A stretch of DNA of 64,000 nt. It comes from Gammaproteobacteria bacterium (lineage in GTDB: Bacteria; Pseudomonadota; Gammaproteobacteria; Nevskiales; Nevskiaceae). The notes under the pieces were generated by a model. It was not told the origin of the DNA and did no database searches. It saw only the letters and a program-made list of their open reading frames with translations. Made by a program: the position numbers and the translations under genes. Each line of letters opens with the position of its first letter. Within the stretch, counting starts at the first letter, position 1. Below are positions 39,089 through 47,694 of this stretch, piece by piece. The stretch is taken from positions 360,841-424,840 of the forward strand of contig JAPLSB010000017.1 of the NCBI GenBank assembly GCA_026398875.1, given 5' to 3'.

Positions 39089-40276
39089 ATGCGCCTTCGG
39101 TACGATGCAGGACGCACCGACCTTCCCTGGCTCCTGTCCGCTTTGCCAATCCTTCCGATGCTCGGCCACGCGCTGTTGCTGGCCACCGCCACCTACTCGG
39201 TGCTGGCGCTGATGACCCGGCGTCGCTGGCGTCATCACGCGGCGATGATCCCGTCGCCGGCGCCCACGGCGGCGGTCACCGTGCTGAAGCCGCTCTACGG
39301 GCATGAGCCACGCTTGTACGAAAACCTGCGCAGCTTCTGCCGACAGGACCATCCGCAGTTCCAGCTGCTGTTCGGGCTGCACTCGGCCGACGATGCGGCA
39401 CGTGGCGTTGTCGAACGGCTGCAGCGCGAGTTTCCGGCACTCGACATCGGCATCGTCATCGATGCGCGCAGCCACGGCATCAACCTGAAGGTCGGCAACC
39501 TGATCAACCTGCTGCCACAGGCGCGCCATAACTGGCTGCTGCTGGCCGACAGCGACATCGAAGCGCCACCGGACCTGCTGCGCCGCGCGACGGCACCGCT
39601 GACCGACGGCAGCGTTGGCGTGGTCACCTGCCTGTATCGCGGCCATGCAGTCGGAGGCGTCTGGCCACAGCTCGGCAGCCACTTCATCAACGACTGGTTC
39701 GCACCTGCCGTCTGTCTGGGCCGAAGCTTCGGTGCCAGCAGACACTCGTTCGGCGCGACGATGGCCTTGCGCCGCGACGTGCTGACGGCCAGCGGTGGCT
39801 TCGAAGCGCTGGCCGACCATGTTGCGGACGACTGGTGGCTCGGCGAGCTGAGCCGGCGCGCCGGCTTTCGCACCGTGCTGTCGGAATGCGAGGTCAGCAC
39901 CGATGTCATCGAAACCAGACCCAGCGATCTGGTGGCGCGGGAACTGCGCTGGCTGCGCTCGATCCGGCACATCGAACCGCTCGGCTACGCCTTCCTGTTC
40001 ATCGGCTTCACGACGCCGGTCGCCACGCTCGGCTGGCTGCTCAGCGACGGCGGCACGCTTGCGCTGACGCTGCTGCTGTCGGCGCTTGCGGCACGGCTCA
40101 TGCTACGGTTCGAACGCCGTCGCACGGTCATGCAGTCGCTCCGCAGCACGCTGCTGGTCCCGATGCGCGACAGCCTGTCGCTGCTGCTCTGGGCCATCGC
40201 TCTCGCCGGCAATGGCGTGCGCTGGCGGGGTCGTCCGATGAAGATCGCGCCAACGGCGCCCCGCTTTCGCAGCTGA
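39089..40276 (+). CDS. hpnI: Hopanoid biosynthesis glycosyltransferase HpnI
   Basis: GT2 enzyme that adds N-acetylglucosamine to bacteriohopanetetrol. 395 residues: N-terminal helix (MLGHALLLATATYSVLALM), GT-A domain (TVLKPLYGHEP, LLLADSDIEAP, ADDWWLGEL, then a QxxRW-like RELRWLRSIR), and C-terminal helices. The start is uncertain: ATG 39089 is the longest, while ATG 39158 lies directly before the helix and gives a more typical N-terminus. Neither has a clear ribosome site. First of four plus-strand hpn genes. Confidence 0.9.
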   Translation: MRLRYDAGRTDLPWLLSALPILPMLGHALLLATATYSVLALMTRRRWRHHAAMIPSPAPTAAVTVLKPLYGHEPRLYENLRSFCRQDHPQFQLLFGLHSADDAARGVVERLQREFPALDIGIVIDARSHGINLKVGNLINLLPQARHNWLLLADSDIEAPPDLLRRATAPLTDGSVGVVTCLYRGHAVGGVWPQLGSHFINDWFAPAVCLGRSFGASRHSFGATMALRRDVLTASGGFEALADHVADDWWLGELSRRAGFRTVLSECEVSTDVIETRPSDLVARELRWLRSIRHIEPLGYAFLFIGFTTPVATLGWLLSDGGTLALTLLLSALAARLMLRFERRRTVMQSLRSTLLVPMRDSLSLLLWAIALAGNGVRWRGRPMKIAPTAPRFRS

Positions 40277-40288
40277 AGGACCGAACGC

Positions 40289-41743
40289 ATGCCCTCCACC
40301 GGCCCGAACCCTCTGAAAACGCTGTTCCTGCAAGCGCCGTCGTTTGATGGCTTCGACGGCGGTGCCGGCTCGCGTTATCAGGCCAAGCGCGAGATCAAGA
40401 GCTTCTGGTACCCGACCTGGCTGGCGCAGCCGGCTGCAATGGTGCCCGGCAGTCGCGTCGTCGATGCGCCGGCGGACGAGTTGTCGGTCGAAGCGACGCT
40501 CGACATCGCGGCGGCTTACGCGCTGGTCATCATCCACACCTCGACACCATCGTTCCCGACCGATGCCAAATTTGCCGAGCTGCTGAAGGCACGCTGCCCG
40601 GACATCGTCATCGGCATGGTCGGCGCCAAGGTCGCGGTCGACCCGGCCGGCTCGCTGAATGCCTCGACGGCGATCGCCTTCGTCGCTCGCGAGGAGTTCG
40701 ACTACACCTGCGCCGAACTGGCCGCCAACGACAAGCCCTGGGACCAGATCGCCGGCATCAGCTACCGCCTCGCCGATGGCCGGCTGCAGCACAACCCGCC
40801 GCGCGCAACCATCGAGGACATGGACGCGCTGCCGTTCGTCGCGCCGGTCTATCAGCGCGACCTGACGATCCGGAACTACTTCATCGGCTACCTGCAGCAT
40901 CCGTACGTGTCGCTGTACACCGGCCGCGGCTGCCGCTCCAAGTGCACGTTCTGCCTGTGGCCGCAGACGGTCGGCGGCCATCGCTACCGGGTGCGCTCGG
41001 CAGCCAACGTGATCGCCGAAGCGAAGTGGATCAAGGAGCACATGCCGGAAGTGAAGGAGCTGATGTTCGACGACGACACCTTCACCGACTCGTCGAACAT
41101 GGAACGCGTCCACGAGATCGCGATCGGGCTCGGCAAGCTCGGCTGGACCTGGAGCTGCAACGCCAAGGCCAACGTGCCGTACGCCTCGCTGAAGCTGATG
41201 AAGGACAACGGCCTGCGGCTGCTGCTGGTCGGCTACGAATCCGGCGATGACCAGATCCTGCACAACATCAAGAAGGGCCTGAAGACCGATATCGCCGAAC
41301 GCTTCACCGAGGACTGCCGGAAACTCGGCATCGTCATCCACGGCACCTTCATCCTGGGCCTGCCGGGCGAAACGCGGGAGACGATCGAGAAGACCATCGA
41401 GTGGGCCAAGGCGATCAATCCGCACACCATCCAGGTGTCGCTGGCTGCGCCCTACCCCGGTACCACGCTGTACAAGCAGGCCGTCGACAACGGCTGGCTG
41501 GCCGAGAACGACGCAGTGAACCTGGTCAATTCGCAAGGCGTGCAGCTGGCCGCGATCAGCTATCCGCACCTGTCGAAGGACGAGATCTTCGATGCGATGG
41601 AAGTGTTCTACCGGCGCTTCTATTTCCGTCCGTCGAAAATCTGGGAAATCGTCCGCGAAATGCTGACCGACTGGGAGATGCTCAAGCGGCGTCTGCGCGA
41701 AGGCTTGGAATTCTTCCGCTTCCTGCGCGCCCGGGCCGCTTGA
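40289..41743 (+). CDS. hpnJ: Hopanoid biosynthesis radical SAM protein HpnJ
   Basis: B12-binding-domain radical SAM enzyme, 484 residues. Known role of the family: ring contraction of the glucosamine to the cyclitol ether of bacteriohopanetetrol. The N-terminal cobalamin-type fold covers about 1-180. The cluster cysteines are C215, C219 and C222 (CRSKCTFC), followed by DDDTFTDSS and LLVGYESGDD. Starts 12 bp after hpnI. Confidence 0.94.
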   Translation: MPSTGPNPLKTLFLQAPSFDGFDGGAGSRYQAKREIKSFWYPTWLAQPAAMVPGSRVVDAPADELSVEATLDIAAAYALVIIHTSTPSFPTDAKFAELLKARCPDIVIGMVGAKVAVDPAGSLNASTAIAFVAREEFDYTCAELAANDKPWDQIAGISYRLADGRLQHNPPRATIEDMDALPFVAPVYQRDLTIRNYFIGYLQHPYVSLYTGRGCRSKCTFCLWPQTVGGHRYRVRSAANVIAEAKWIKEHMPEVKELMFDDDTFTDSSNMERVHEIAIGLGKLGWTWSCNAKANVPYASLKLMKDNGLRLLLVGYESGDDQILHNIKKGLKTDIAERFTEDCRKLGIVIHGTFILGLPGETRETIEKTIEWAKAINPHTIQVSLAAPYPGTTLYKQAVDNGWLAENDAVNLVNSQGVQLAAISYPHLSKDEIFDAMEVFYRRFYFRPSKIWEIVREMLTDWEMLKRRLREGLEFFRFLRARAA

Positions 41744-41762
41744 TCGCGCCTGCAGGTCCGGC

Positions 41763-42572
41763 GTGATTCGCCTGATTGTCAACGCCGACGACTTCGGCCT
41801 CGACAGCGCGATCAACGATGCCGTCGAGCAGGCGCATGTCGATGGCGCGCTGACCAGCGCCAGCCTGATCGTCGGCGGCGCAGCAGTTGCCGATGCCGTG
41901 GCCATCGCCCGGCGACGGCCGACGCTCGGTGTCGGCCTGCATCTGGTACTGGCCGACGGGCCTTCGGTGGCACCCCGGCAGCTGATTCCGGATCTGGTCG
42001 ATGCCGACGGCCGCTTCGGCGACCGGATGGCTCGCGACGGCGTGCGCTTCTTCTTCCTGCCGCGCGTCCGCCGCCAGCTGGCGGTCGAGATCCGCGCGCA
42101 GTTCGAAGCATTTGCCGCAACCGGCCTGAAGCTCGACCACGTCAACGCCCACAAGCATTTCCATCTGCACCCGACGGTGCTTGGCCTGATGCTGGCGATC
42201 GGCCGCGACTTCGGCATCAACGCGATCCGGCTGCCGTACGAGCCGGGCAGCGCGCCGCTGCTGGCGCCGTGGATCGCGCTGACCCGCCAGCGGCTGCGCC
42301 GCGCCGGCATCACCTACAACGACACGATGGCGGGGCTGGCCTCGACCGGTGGCACCGACGAAGCAGCGCTGTTGTCAGCGCTCGACCGGCTGCCGCCGGG
42401 GCTGCATGAAATCTATCTGCACCCGGCGACCCGCCGTGGTCTGACCGCCACGATGGCCGGCTATCGTCATGACGACGAACTGGCTGCACTGCTGTCGCCA
42501 CGCGTGCGTCATGCGATCACCGCACGCGGCATCGTCACCGGCCACTGGGCCGACTTCGTCGCGCCGCGATGA
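41763..42572 (+). CDS. hpnK: Hopanoid biosynthesis deacetylase HpnK (ChbG/YdjC type)
   Basis: Metal-dependent deacetylase that removes the acetyl group from N-acetylglucosaminyl-hopanoid. 269 residues: NADDFGLD near the N-terminus, GLHLVLADGPSV and HVNAHKHFHLHP supply the aspartate/histidine metal site. GTG start. Overlaps hpnL by ATGA. Confidence 0.93.
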   Translation: MIRLIVNADDFGLDSAINDAVEQAHVDGALTSASLIVGGAAVADAVAIARRRPTLGVGLHLVLADGPSVAPRQLIPDLVDADGRFGDRMARDGVRFFFLPRVRRQLAVEIRAQFEAFAATGLKLDHVNAHKHFHLHPTVLGLMLAIGRDFGINAIRLPYEPGSAPLLAPWIALTRQRLRRAGITYNDTMAGLASTGGTDEAALLSALDRLPPGLHEIYLHPATRRGLTATMAGYRHDDELAALLSPRVRHAITARGIVTGHWADFVAPR

Positions 42573-43552
42573 GCCGCTGGCTGCCGGTGCTGTTCGGCCT
42601 GCTGGGCCTCGGCCTGCTGATCGGACTGGTCGCGCACGGCGGCACGGCGGAGATCGTCGCGCTGCTTGCCACCGCCGGCTGGAGCCTGCTGTGGCTGGTG
42701 CCCTTCCATGCGCTGCCGATCGCGCTCGATGCCGAAGGCTGGCGGGTGCTGCTGCGCCATCGCGACCAGCGTGGCACGGCCGGGCTGCCGTTCCTGTGGT
42801 GGATCGCCTCGGTGCGCGAAGCGGTAGGACGGCTGCTGCCGGTCGGAGGCGTCGGCGGCGAAGTGGTCGGCATCCGGCTGACGCTGTGGCGAGTGCCGGA
42901 TGGCGCAGCGGTCACCGCCAGCGTGGTGATGGAAACCCTGCTGACCATCGTCAACGTCTACCTGTTCGTGGCCGCCGGGCTGTGCCTGGTGATCGCGCTC
43001 GACGGCGGCGATCTCGCCGGCTCGCTGCTCGGCGGCCTGGCCGCTACCTTGCCAGTACCGATCTTCCTGTACTGGCTGTTGCGCCACGGCGCCGTGTTTT
43101 CACGGATCGAAAAGGCAGTGGTCGGCATGCTCGGCGATGAAAGCCGGGTGGCTGCGCTGTTCGGCGATGCCAGCCGGCTCGATGACGAACTGCGCGCGCT
43201 GTTCGCGCGGCAGCGCGATCTGCTGGTCAGCCTGCTGTGGCAGCTGGCCGGCATGGTCGCCGGCAGCTTCGAGGTCTGGCTGGCGCTGCGGCTGCTCGGC
43301 CAGCCGATCAGCCCGCTGGCGGCCGTCGCGCTGGAAGCACTGGGCTTGTCGATCCGCCACTTCGCGTTCTTCGTGCCGGCCGGGCTCGGCGTGCAGGAGA
43401 TGGGCTTCGTGCTGTTCGGCAAGCTGCTCGGCGTGCCACCGGACGCGGCGATCGCGCTGTCGCTGGCCAAGCGGGTACGCGAACTCGGCTACGGCATCCC
43501 GGCGCTGCTGTCCTGGCAGTGGGCCGAAACCCGGCGGGCCTTGCGCCGTTAA
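42569..43552 (+). CDS. hpnL: Hopanoid-associated membrane protein HpnL
   Basis: Polytopic protein of 327 residues in the lysylphosphatidylglycerol synthase transmembrane / UPF0104 family, with about seven or eight helices and conserved GRLLPVGGVGGEVVG and FFVPAGLGVQEMGF. HpnL is thought to move or position hopanoids, without direct proof. Last gene of hpnIJKL; a repeat region follows. Confidence 0.92.
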   Translation: MSRWLPVLFGLLGLGLLIGLVAHGGTAEIVALLATAGWSLLWLVPFHALPIALDAEGWRVLLRHRDQRGTAGLPFLWWIASVREAVGRLLPVGGVGGEVVGIRLTLWRVPDGAAVTASVVMETLLTIVNVYLFVAAGLCLVIALDGGDLAGSLLGGLAATLPVPIFLYWLLRHGAVFSRIEKAVVGMLGDESRVAALFGDASRLDDELRALFARQRDLLVSLLWQLAGMVAGSFEVWLALRLLGQPISPLAAVALEALGLSIRHFAFFVPAGLGVQEMGFVLFGKLLGVPPDAAIALSLAKRVRELGYGIPALLSWQWAETRRALRR

Positions 43553-43565
43553 CAAACCAAACCCG

Positions 43566-43817
43566 CTCACGCAAAGGCGCGAAGACGCAAAGAAAGACAG
43601 AAAAAGTGGAGAAGCAAGGACGCGTGCGCGCCGCTACACAGCTCGCTTTTCCTTGTCTTGATTTTCCTTGGCGTCTTTGCGCCTCTGCGTGAGCCCGCCA
43701 TTTGCGAGCCAACGGAAAAAGCGAAGGCAACGGAGCGACAAATGCGCGCCGCTGACCAGCACGCTTTTACTTGTCTCGATTTTCCTTGGCGTCTTCGCGC
43801 CTTTGCGTGAGCCCGCC
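43566..43817. repeat. Small inverted-repeat element with duplicated right half, between hpnL and hpnA
   Basis: The left end at 43566-43588 is the perfect 23-bp reverse complement of 43789-43811. It is a near-perfect (two mismatches) reverse complement of 43671-43693. The segments 43625-43699 and 43743-43817 are 75-bp direct repeats of about 90 percent identity. So this is one MITE-like unit (43566-43693) plus a second right half. No coding capacity. It fills the gap between two convergent hopanoid operons (43553-43837). Confidence 0.8.
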
Positions 43818-43837
43818 GTTGGCGCGCCAGCAAGGCC

Positions 43838-44839
43838 TCAGCGCAGGTAGCCGTTGGCGCGAAACCAGGCCACTGCATCTTCCAGCGCCAGCCGCGCTGG
43901 CCGTGGTGCGTAGCCGAGTTCGCGCTTCGCCTTGGCGCAGGAGAAGTACATCCGCTTCTTCGACATGCGGATTTCCTCGACGGTGGCCACCGGCGCGCGG
44001 CCTGTGAAGCGGGCGAAGAACTCCGCCGCGTGCGCCACCGGCATCACTGCGGCGTGCGGCAACTGGATCGTCGGCGCGCGGCGGCCGGTGATGTCGGCGA
44101 TCACGGCAAGGATCTGCTTCAGGCTCATGTCGTCGCCGCCAAGCACGTAGCGCTCGCCGATCACGCCCTTGCTGTAGGCCAGCCAGTGGCCTTCGGCAAC
44201 GTCATCGACATGGGCGATGTTCAGGCCGGTATCGACGAAGGCAGGCATCTTCCCTGACGCGGCATCGCGGACCACGCGGCCGGTCGGGGTCGGCTTGACA
44301 TCGCGCGGGCCGATCGGCGTCGACGGGTTGACGATCACTACCGGCGCGCCGTTGTCGGCCAGTTCGCGAACGGCTTCTTCGGCCAGAAACTTCGAACGCT
44401 TGTAGTGGCCGATCATATCGGCGACGGTCACGGGGGTGTCCTCGTCGCCGGGGCGGCCGTCCTTCGGAATGCCGAGCACGGCAACACTTGACGTGTAGAC
44501 GATGCGCTGCACGCCAGCCGCATGGGCCGCCGCGACCAGCGCGCGCGAACCATCGACATTGGCGCGGTAAAGATCGTCCGGATTCGGCGCCCACAGCCGG
44601 TAATCGGCAGCGACATGGAACACCGCATCACAGCCCTTGACCGCCTTCTGAAGCGACGCCGGATCGGTCAGATCACCTTCGACGATCGTCGCATCGAGCC
44701 CCTTCAGGTTCTGCCGATCGGAGTTCGGGCGCGACAGCAGGCGCAGCTTGAAGCCTTCGGCCAGCAGGCGACGGGCGACAGCAGAGCCGACAAAGCCGGT
44801 GGCGCCGGTGACGAGGGCGGTGGTCTTCGGCTGGGTCAT
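43838..44839 (-). CDS. hpnA: Hopanoid-associated NAD-dependent sugar epimerase HpnA
   Basis: Extended short-chain dehydrogenase/epimerase, 333 residues. Rossmann start TALVTGATGFVGSAVARRL. The active-site YxxxK appears as YKRSKFLAEEAV, after VYTSSVAVLG. HpnA accompanies hpnG and hpnH in most hopanoid clusters; its substrate is unknown. ATG 44839 lies 10 bp after the hpnG stop and is preferred over an ATG at 44866 inside hpnG. Confidence 0.92.
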   Translation of the reverse strand: MTQPKTTALVTGATGFVGSAVARRLLAEGFKLRLLSRPNSDRQNLKGLDATIVEGDLTDPASLQKAVKGCDAVFHVAADYRLWAPNPDDLYRANVDGSRALVAAAHAAGVQRIVYTSSVAVLGIPKDGRPGDEDTPVTVADMIGHYKRSKFLAEEAVRELADNGAPVVIVNPSTPIGPRDVKPTPTGRVVRDAASGKMPAFVDTGLNIAHVDDVAEGHWLAYSKGVIGERYVLGGDDMSLKQILAVIADITGRRAPTIQLPHAAVMPVAHAAEFFARFTGRAPVATVEEIRMSKKRMYFSCAKAKRELGYAPRPARLALEDAVAWFRANGYLR

Positions 44840-44849
44840 CGGTTTCGAT

Positions 44850-45563
44850 TCAGGAATAGAAGGCAAACGCCGGTGCGACCTGGGTCACCGCCTTGAGACT
44901 GGCCTGCGCGGCGTTGAACGAGCGCGCCAGCCCCGGCAGCTTGGCGATCTCCCACGGCGCCTTCAGCAGGCCGCCGATCATGCTGACGGCCTTCGGCCGA
45001 CCGTAGGCATCGACGCCATCGACCACCGCGTTCGGCAACGTCGCTTCGGCGTCATCGACAATCGCCCGAACGACGAGGAACGGCAGGCCGCGCGCCTTCG
45101 CGACATCACCCACCGCCGAGCTTTCCTGATCGACCGCCACCGCCTGACTCTGCGTGCGCGCGAGGTACTTGATACCGGCGTTGAGCAGCGTCTGGCGGGT
45201 GGTCAGCAGGCGACCGTCGATCAGTGCAATCCCGGCATCGGCACAGTGCGCGGCAAGCCGGGCACGCCAGGCCGAATCCGGTTCGACCGTGTGGCCATCC
45301 ATGTAGACCACACTGCTCGGGCAGACCACATCGCCCGGTTCCAGCGCGGCGTCGAGTGCGCCGGCGGTGCCGAAGCTGAGCAGCGCCACACAACCGGCAT
45401 CGGCCAGTGCAGTGGCGGCTGCGGCTGCGGCCTGATCGCCGATGCCGCTAACCTGGATGCGCAGGCCGCCGAGTTCATTGACGCCCGGCTGAGGACAGCG
45501 CAGGCCGAGCGCCTTCGCTTCCGACAGCAGCGCCACGACGACGCCGACCACGGCCTGCGTCAT
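44850..45563 (-). CDS. hpnG: Hopanoid-associated phosphorylase HpnG
   Basis: Nucleoside-phosphorylase-like enzyme, 237 residues, which releases adenine from adenosylhopane to give (phospho)ribosylhopane. Features: LLSFGTAGALDAALEPGDVV, SQAVAVDQESSAVGDVAK and VVRAIVDDAE. Acts right after HpnH. It lies 16 bp after shc and is part of the sqs-shc-hpnG-hpnA operon. Confidence 0.92.
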   Translation of the reverse strand: MTQAVVGVVVALLSEAKALGLRCPQPGVNELGGLRIQVSGIGDQAAAAAATALADAGCVALLSFGTAGALDAALEPGDVVCPSSVVYMDGHTVEPDSAWRARLAAHCADAGIALIDGRLLTTRQTLLNAGIKYLARTQSQAVAVDQESSAVGDVAKARGLPFLVVRAIVDDAEATLPNAVVDGVDAYGRPKAVSMIGGLLKAPWEIAKLPGLARSFNAAQASLKAVTQVAPAFAFYS

Positions 45564-45579
45564 CGCGGGAAGCGCCGGA

Positions 45580-47625
45580 TCAGGCCGACGCGCGCCGCCC
45601 GCGCAGCTGGCGATAACGCGCCAGCGCCCACAGCGGGAAGTAGGCGTCGTAGCCGTAGTACTTCATGTAGAACACGCGCGGGAAGCCCGGCGCATTGTGG
45701 CCCGGGTCATGCCACAGGCCTTCGTACTGGCCTTCGGAATGCTGGTTGGCGATCAGCCAGTCGATGCCGGCGGAAATCGACGGATGATCGACACCGTGCA
45801 CCGCCATCAGCGCCAGCAGCGCCCAGGCCGTGCTGTTCGGTGTCGAGATCAAATCACCGTTGCGCGGCATCGTGCCGGTCAGCTTCGGGTCGAGATAGGT
45901 GTCGTTGGTCTCGCCCCAGCCGCCGTCCGGATTCTGCTTCGATTCCAGATAGCGGATCGCCTTGGCGATGTACGGCGCGTCCGGCTTTTCGCCGACCAGC
46001 GCCAGACCGGCCAGCGCCGACCAGGTGCCGTAGATGTAGTTGGTGCCCCAGCGGCCCCACCACGAGCCGTCCGGCTGCTGGGCCTTCTTCAGGTACTTGA
46101 TCGCGCGGTTGACCGCCGGGCGATCCTGCGGCCGCCTGAGCACACCGAGATAGGCCAGCACGCGGCCCGTGACGTCCTCGGTCGGCGGATCGAGCATCGC
46201 CTTGTGATCGGCAAACGGGATCTCGTTGATCCAGTAGTGCGTGTTGTCGGCGTCGTAGGCGCCGAAGCCGCCATTCTTCGACTGCAGGCCGAGCAGCCAC
46301 TCGGCCGCGCGCGAAACCGCTTCATCGTTGTGGTTGCTGCCGTTCGGATCGCGACCGACCAGATGCATCACACCGGCGACGACAGCGGTGTCGTCGAGAT
46401 CCGGGTAGTACTCGTTCCAGTACTGGAACGCCCAGCCGCCCGGGCGCAGCTTCTTGTTCGGCGCCGCTTCGATCCAGTCGCCAACATGGTCCAGGATCTG
46501 GCGCGGCCGCAGCCAGTTCTCGGCGCGCTTCAGCGCTTCGCGCGTCTTCGCACGGCTGGAGCCATCCGGCGAATCGGCATGCAGCAGCGCCATCATTGCC
46601 CAGCCGGTATCCCAGGTCGGCGACAGGCAGGGCTGCACATAGGCACTGCCGTCCGGCGTGAACTGGATCAGCTTCTGGATCGACTTCAGGCAGGTCGCGC
46701 GCAGCGGGTGTTCGGCCGGATAGCCGAGCAGCGCCAGTGCTTCGTAGGCGTTGACCATCGCCGGGAAGATGCCGTTGATGCCGTCTTCGCCATTGAGGCG
46801 GGCAACGAACCAGTTCTCGGCCTTCTTCAGCGCCTTGGCGCGGAACGGGCGGGTCCAGACGCTGTCGAGGCTGCGGCCGAGCTTGTCGAGCAGCAGGAAG
46901 GTCTTGGCGAACAGCGTGTCGTTGCGGAACCACTGGGTTTCCTGCTCGGGCGGACGCACGAACAGTTCCGGGATGTGGATCTCGCGCGGATTCTTGGCCT
47001 TGGCCTTCAGGCTGCACAGCACGAACAGCGGCACCATCACGGCGCGCGCCCAGGTGGCGACCTTGTAGATCTCGAACGGGAACCAGCGCGGGAACAGCAC
47101 GATTTCGACCGGCACGTACGGCGCGGCCGTCCACGGCACCTGGCCGAACATCGCCAGCAGGATGCGCGTGAAGACGTTGGCCTTGGCGGCACCGCCCATG
47201 GCCAGGATGGCTTCGCGGGCGCGCACCATGTGCGGCGCGTTCTCGTCGTCGCCGGCGCACTTCAGCGCGTAGTAGCTCTTCACCGTGCACGACAGGTCGA
47301 TCGCACCCGGCTGGTCGTAATTGCGGTACTGCGGCCAGCCGCCGTGGCCGCCATTCGGGCCATCGAGCACCTGCTGGGCGCGAATGAAGCGGGCGATGTT
47401 TTCCTGCAGCGCCTCGTCGATCTCATCCATGAAATGCATCATCAGGATGTATTCGGCCGGAATCGTGCAGTCGGCCTCGAATTCGAAGCACCACTCGCCA
47501 TCCGGCTTCTGCAGCTTCAGCAGCGCTTCGCGGGCAACGTCGATCGCCTGGTGCAGACGGCTTTCGGCTTCGGCAGCAAGCTGGCGCGGATCGCGGCGGA
47601 GACGGACGACAGTCGGTGCATTCAT
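45580..47625 (-). CDS. shc: Squalene-hopene cyclase
   Basis: Cyclises squalene to hopene/hopanol at the membrane. 681 residues, full length. The catalytic DLDDTA motif is at 409-414, with several QW repeats (QKPDGEWCFE, QSKNGGFGAYD, QQPDGSWWGRWG, QNPDGGWGETN, QHSEGQYEGLW). The membrane-binding channel region PWFPF-like (RWFPFEIYKV) is near 180-190. It follows the squalene synthase gene by 69 bp. Confidence 0.96.
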   Translation of the reverse strand: MNAPTVVRLRRDPRQLAAEAESRLHQAIDVAREALLKLQKPDGEWCFEFEADCTIPAEYILMMHFMDEIDEALQENIARFIRAQQVLDGPNGGHGGWPQYRNYDQPGAIDLSCTVKSYYALKCAGDDENAPHMVRAREAILAMGGAAKANVFTRILLAMFGQVPWTAAPYVPVEIVLFPRWFPFEIYKVATWARAVMVPLFVLCSLKAKAKNPREIHIPELFVRPPEQETQWFRNDTLFAKTFLLLDKLGRSLDSVWTRPFRAKALKKAENWFVARLNGEDGINGIFPAMVNAYEALALLGYPAEHPLRATCLKSIQKLIQFTPDGSAYVQPCLSPTWDTGWAMMALLHADSPDGSSRAKTREALKRAENWLRPRQILDHVGDWIEAAPNKKLRPGGWAFQYWNEYYPDLDDTAVVAGVMHLVGRDPNGSNHNDEAVSRAAEWLLGLQSKNGGFGAYDADNTHYWINEIPFADHKAMLDPPTEDVTGRVLAYLGVLRRPQDRPAVNRAIKYLKKAQQPDGSWWGRWGTNYIYGTWSALAGLALVGEKPDAPYIAKAIRYLESKQNPDGGWGETNDTYLDPKLTGTMPRNGDLISTPNSTAWALLALMAVHGVDHPSISAGIDWLIANQHSEGQYEGLWHDPGHNAPGFPRVFYMKYYGYDAYFPLWALARYRQLRGRRASA

Positions 47626-47694
47626 CGTTCGAAAGATCTTCGGTTCAGCGGAAAGTCGAAAGAGGCGCGGTGCGCGAGCACACCGTGCACGGAA

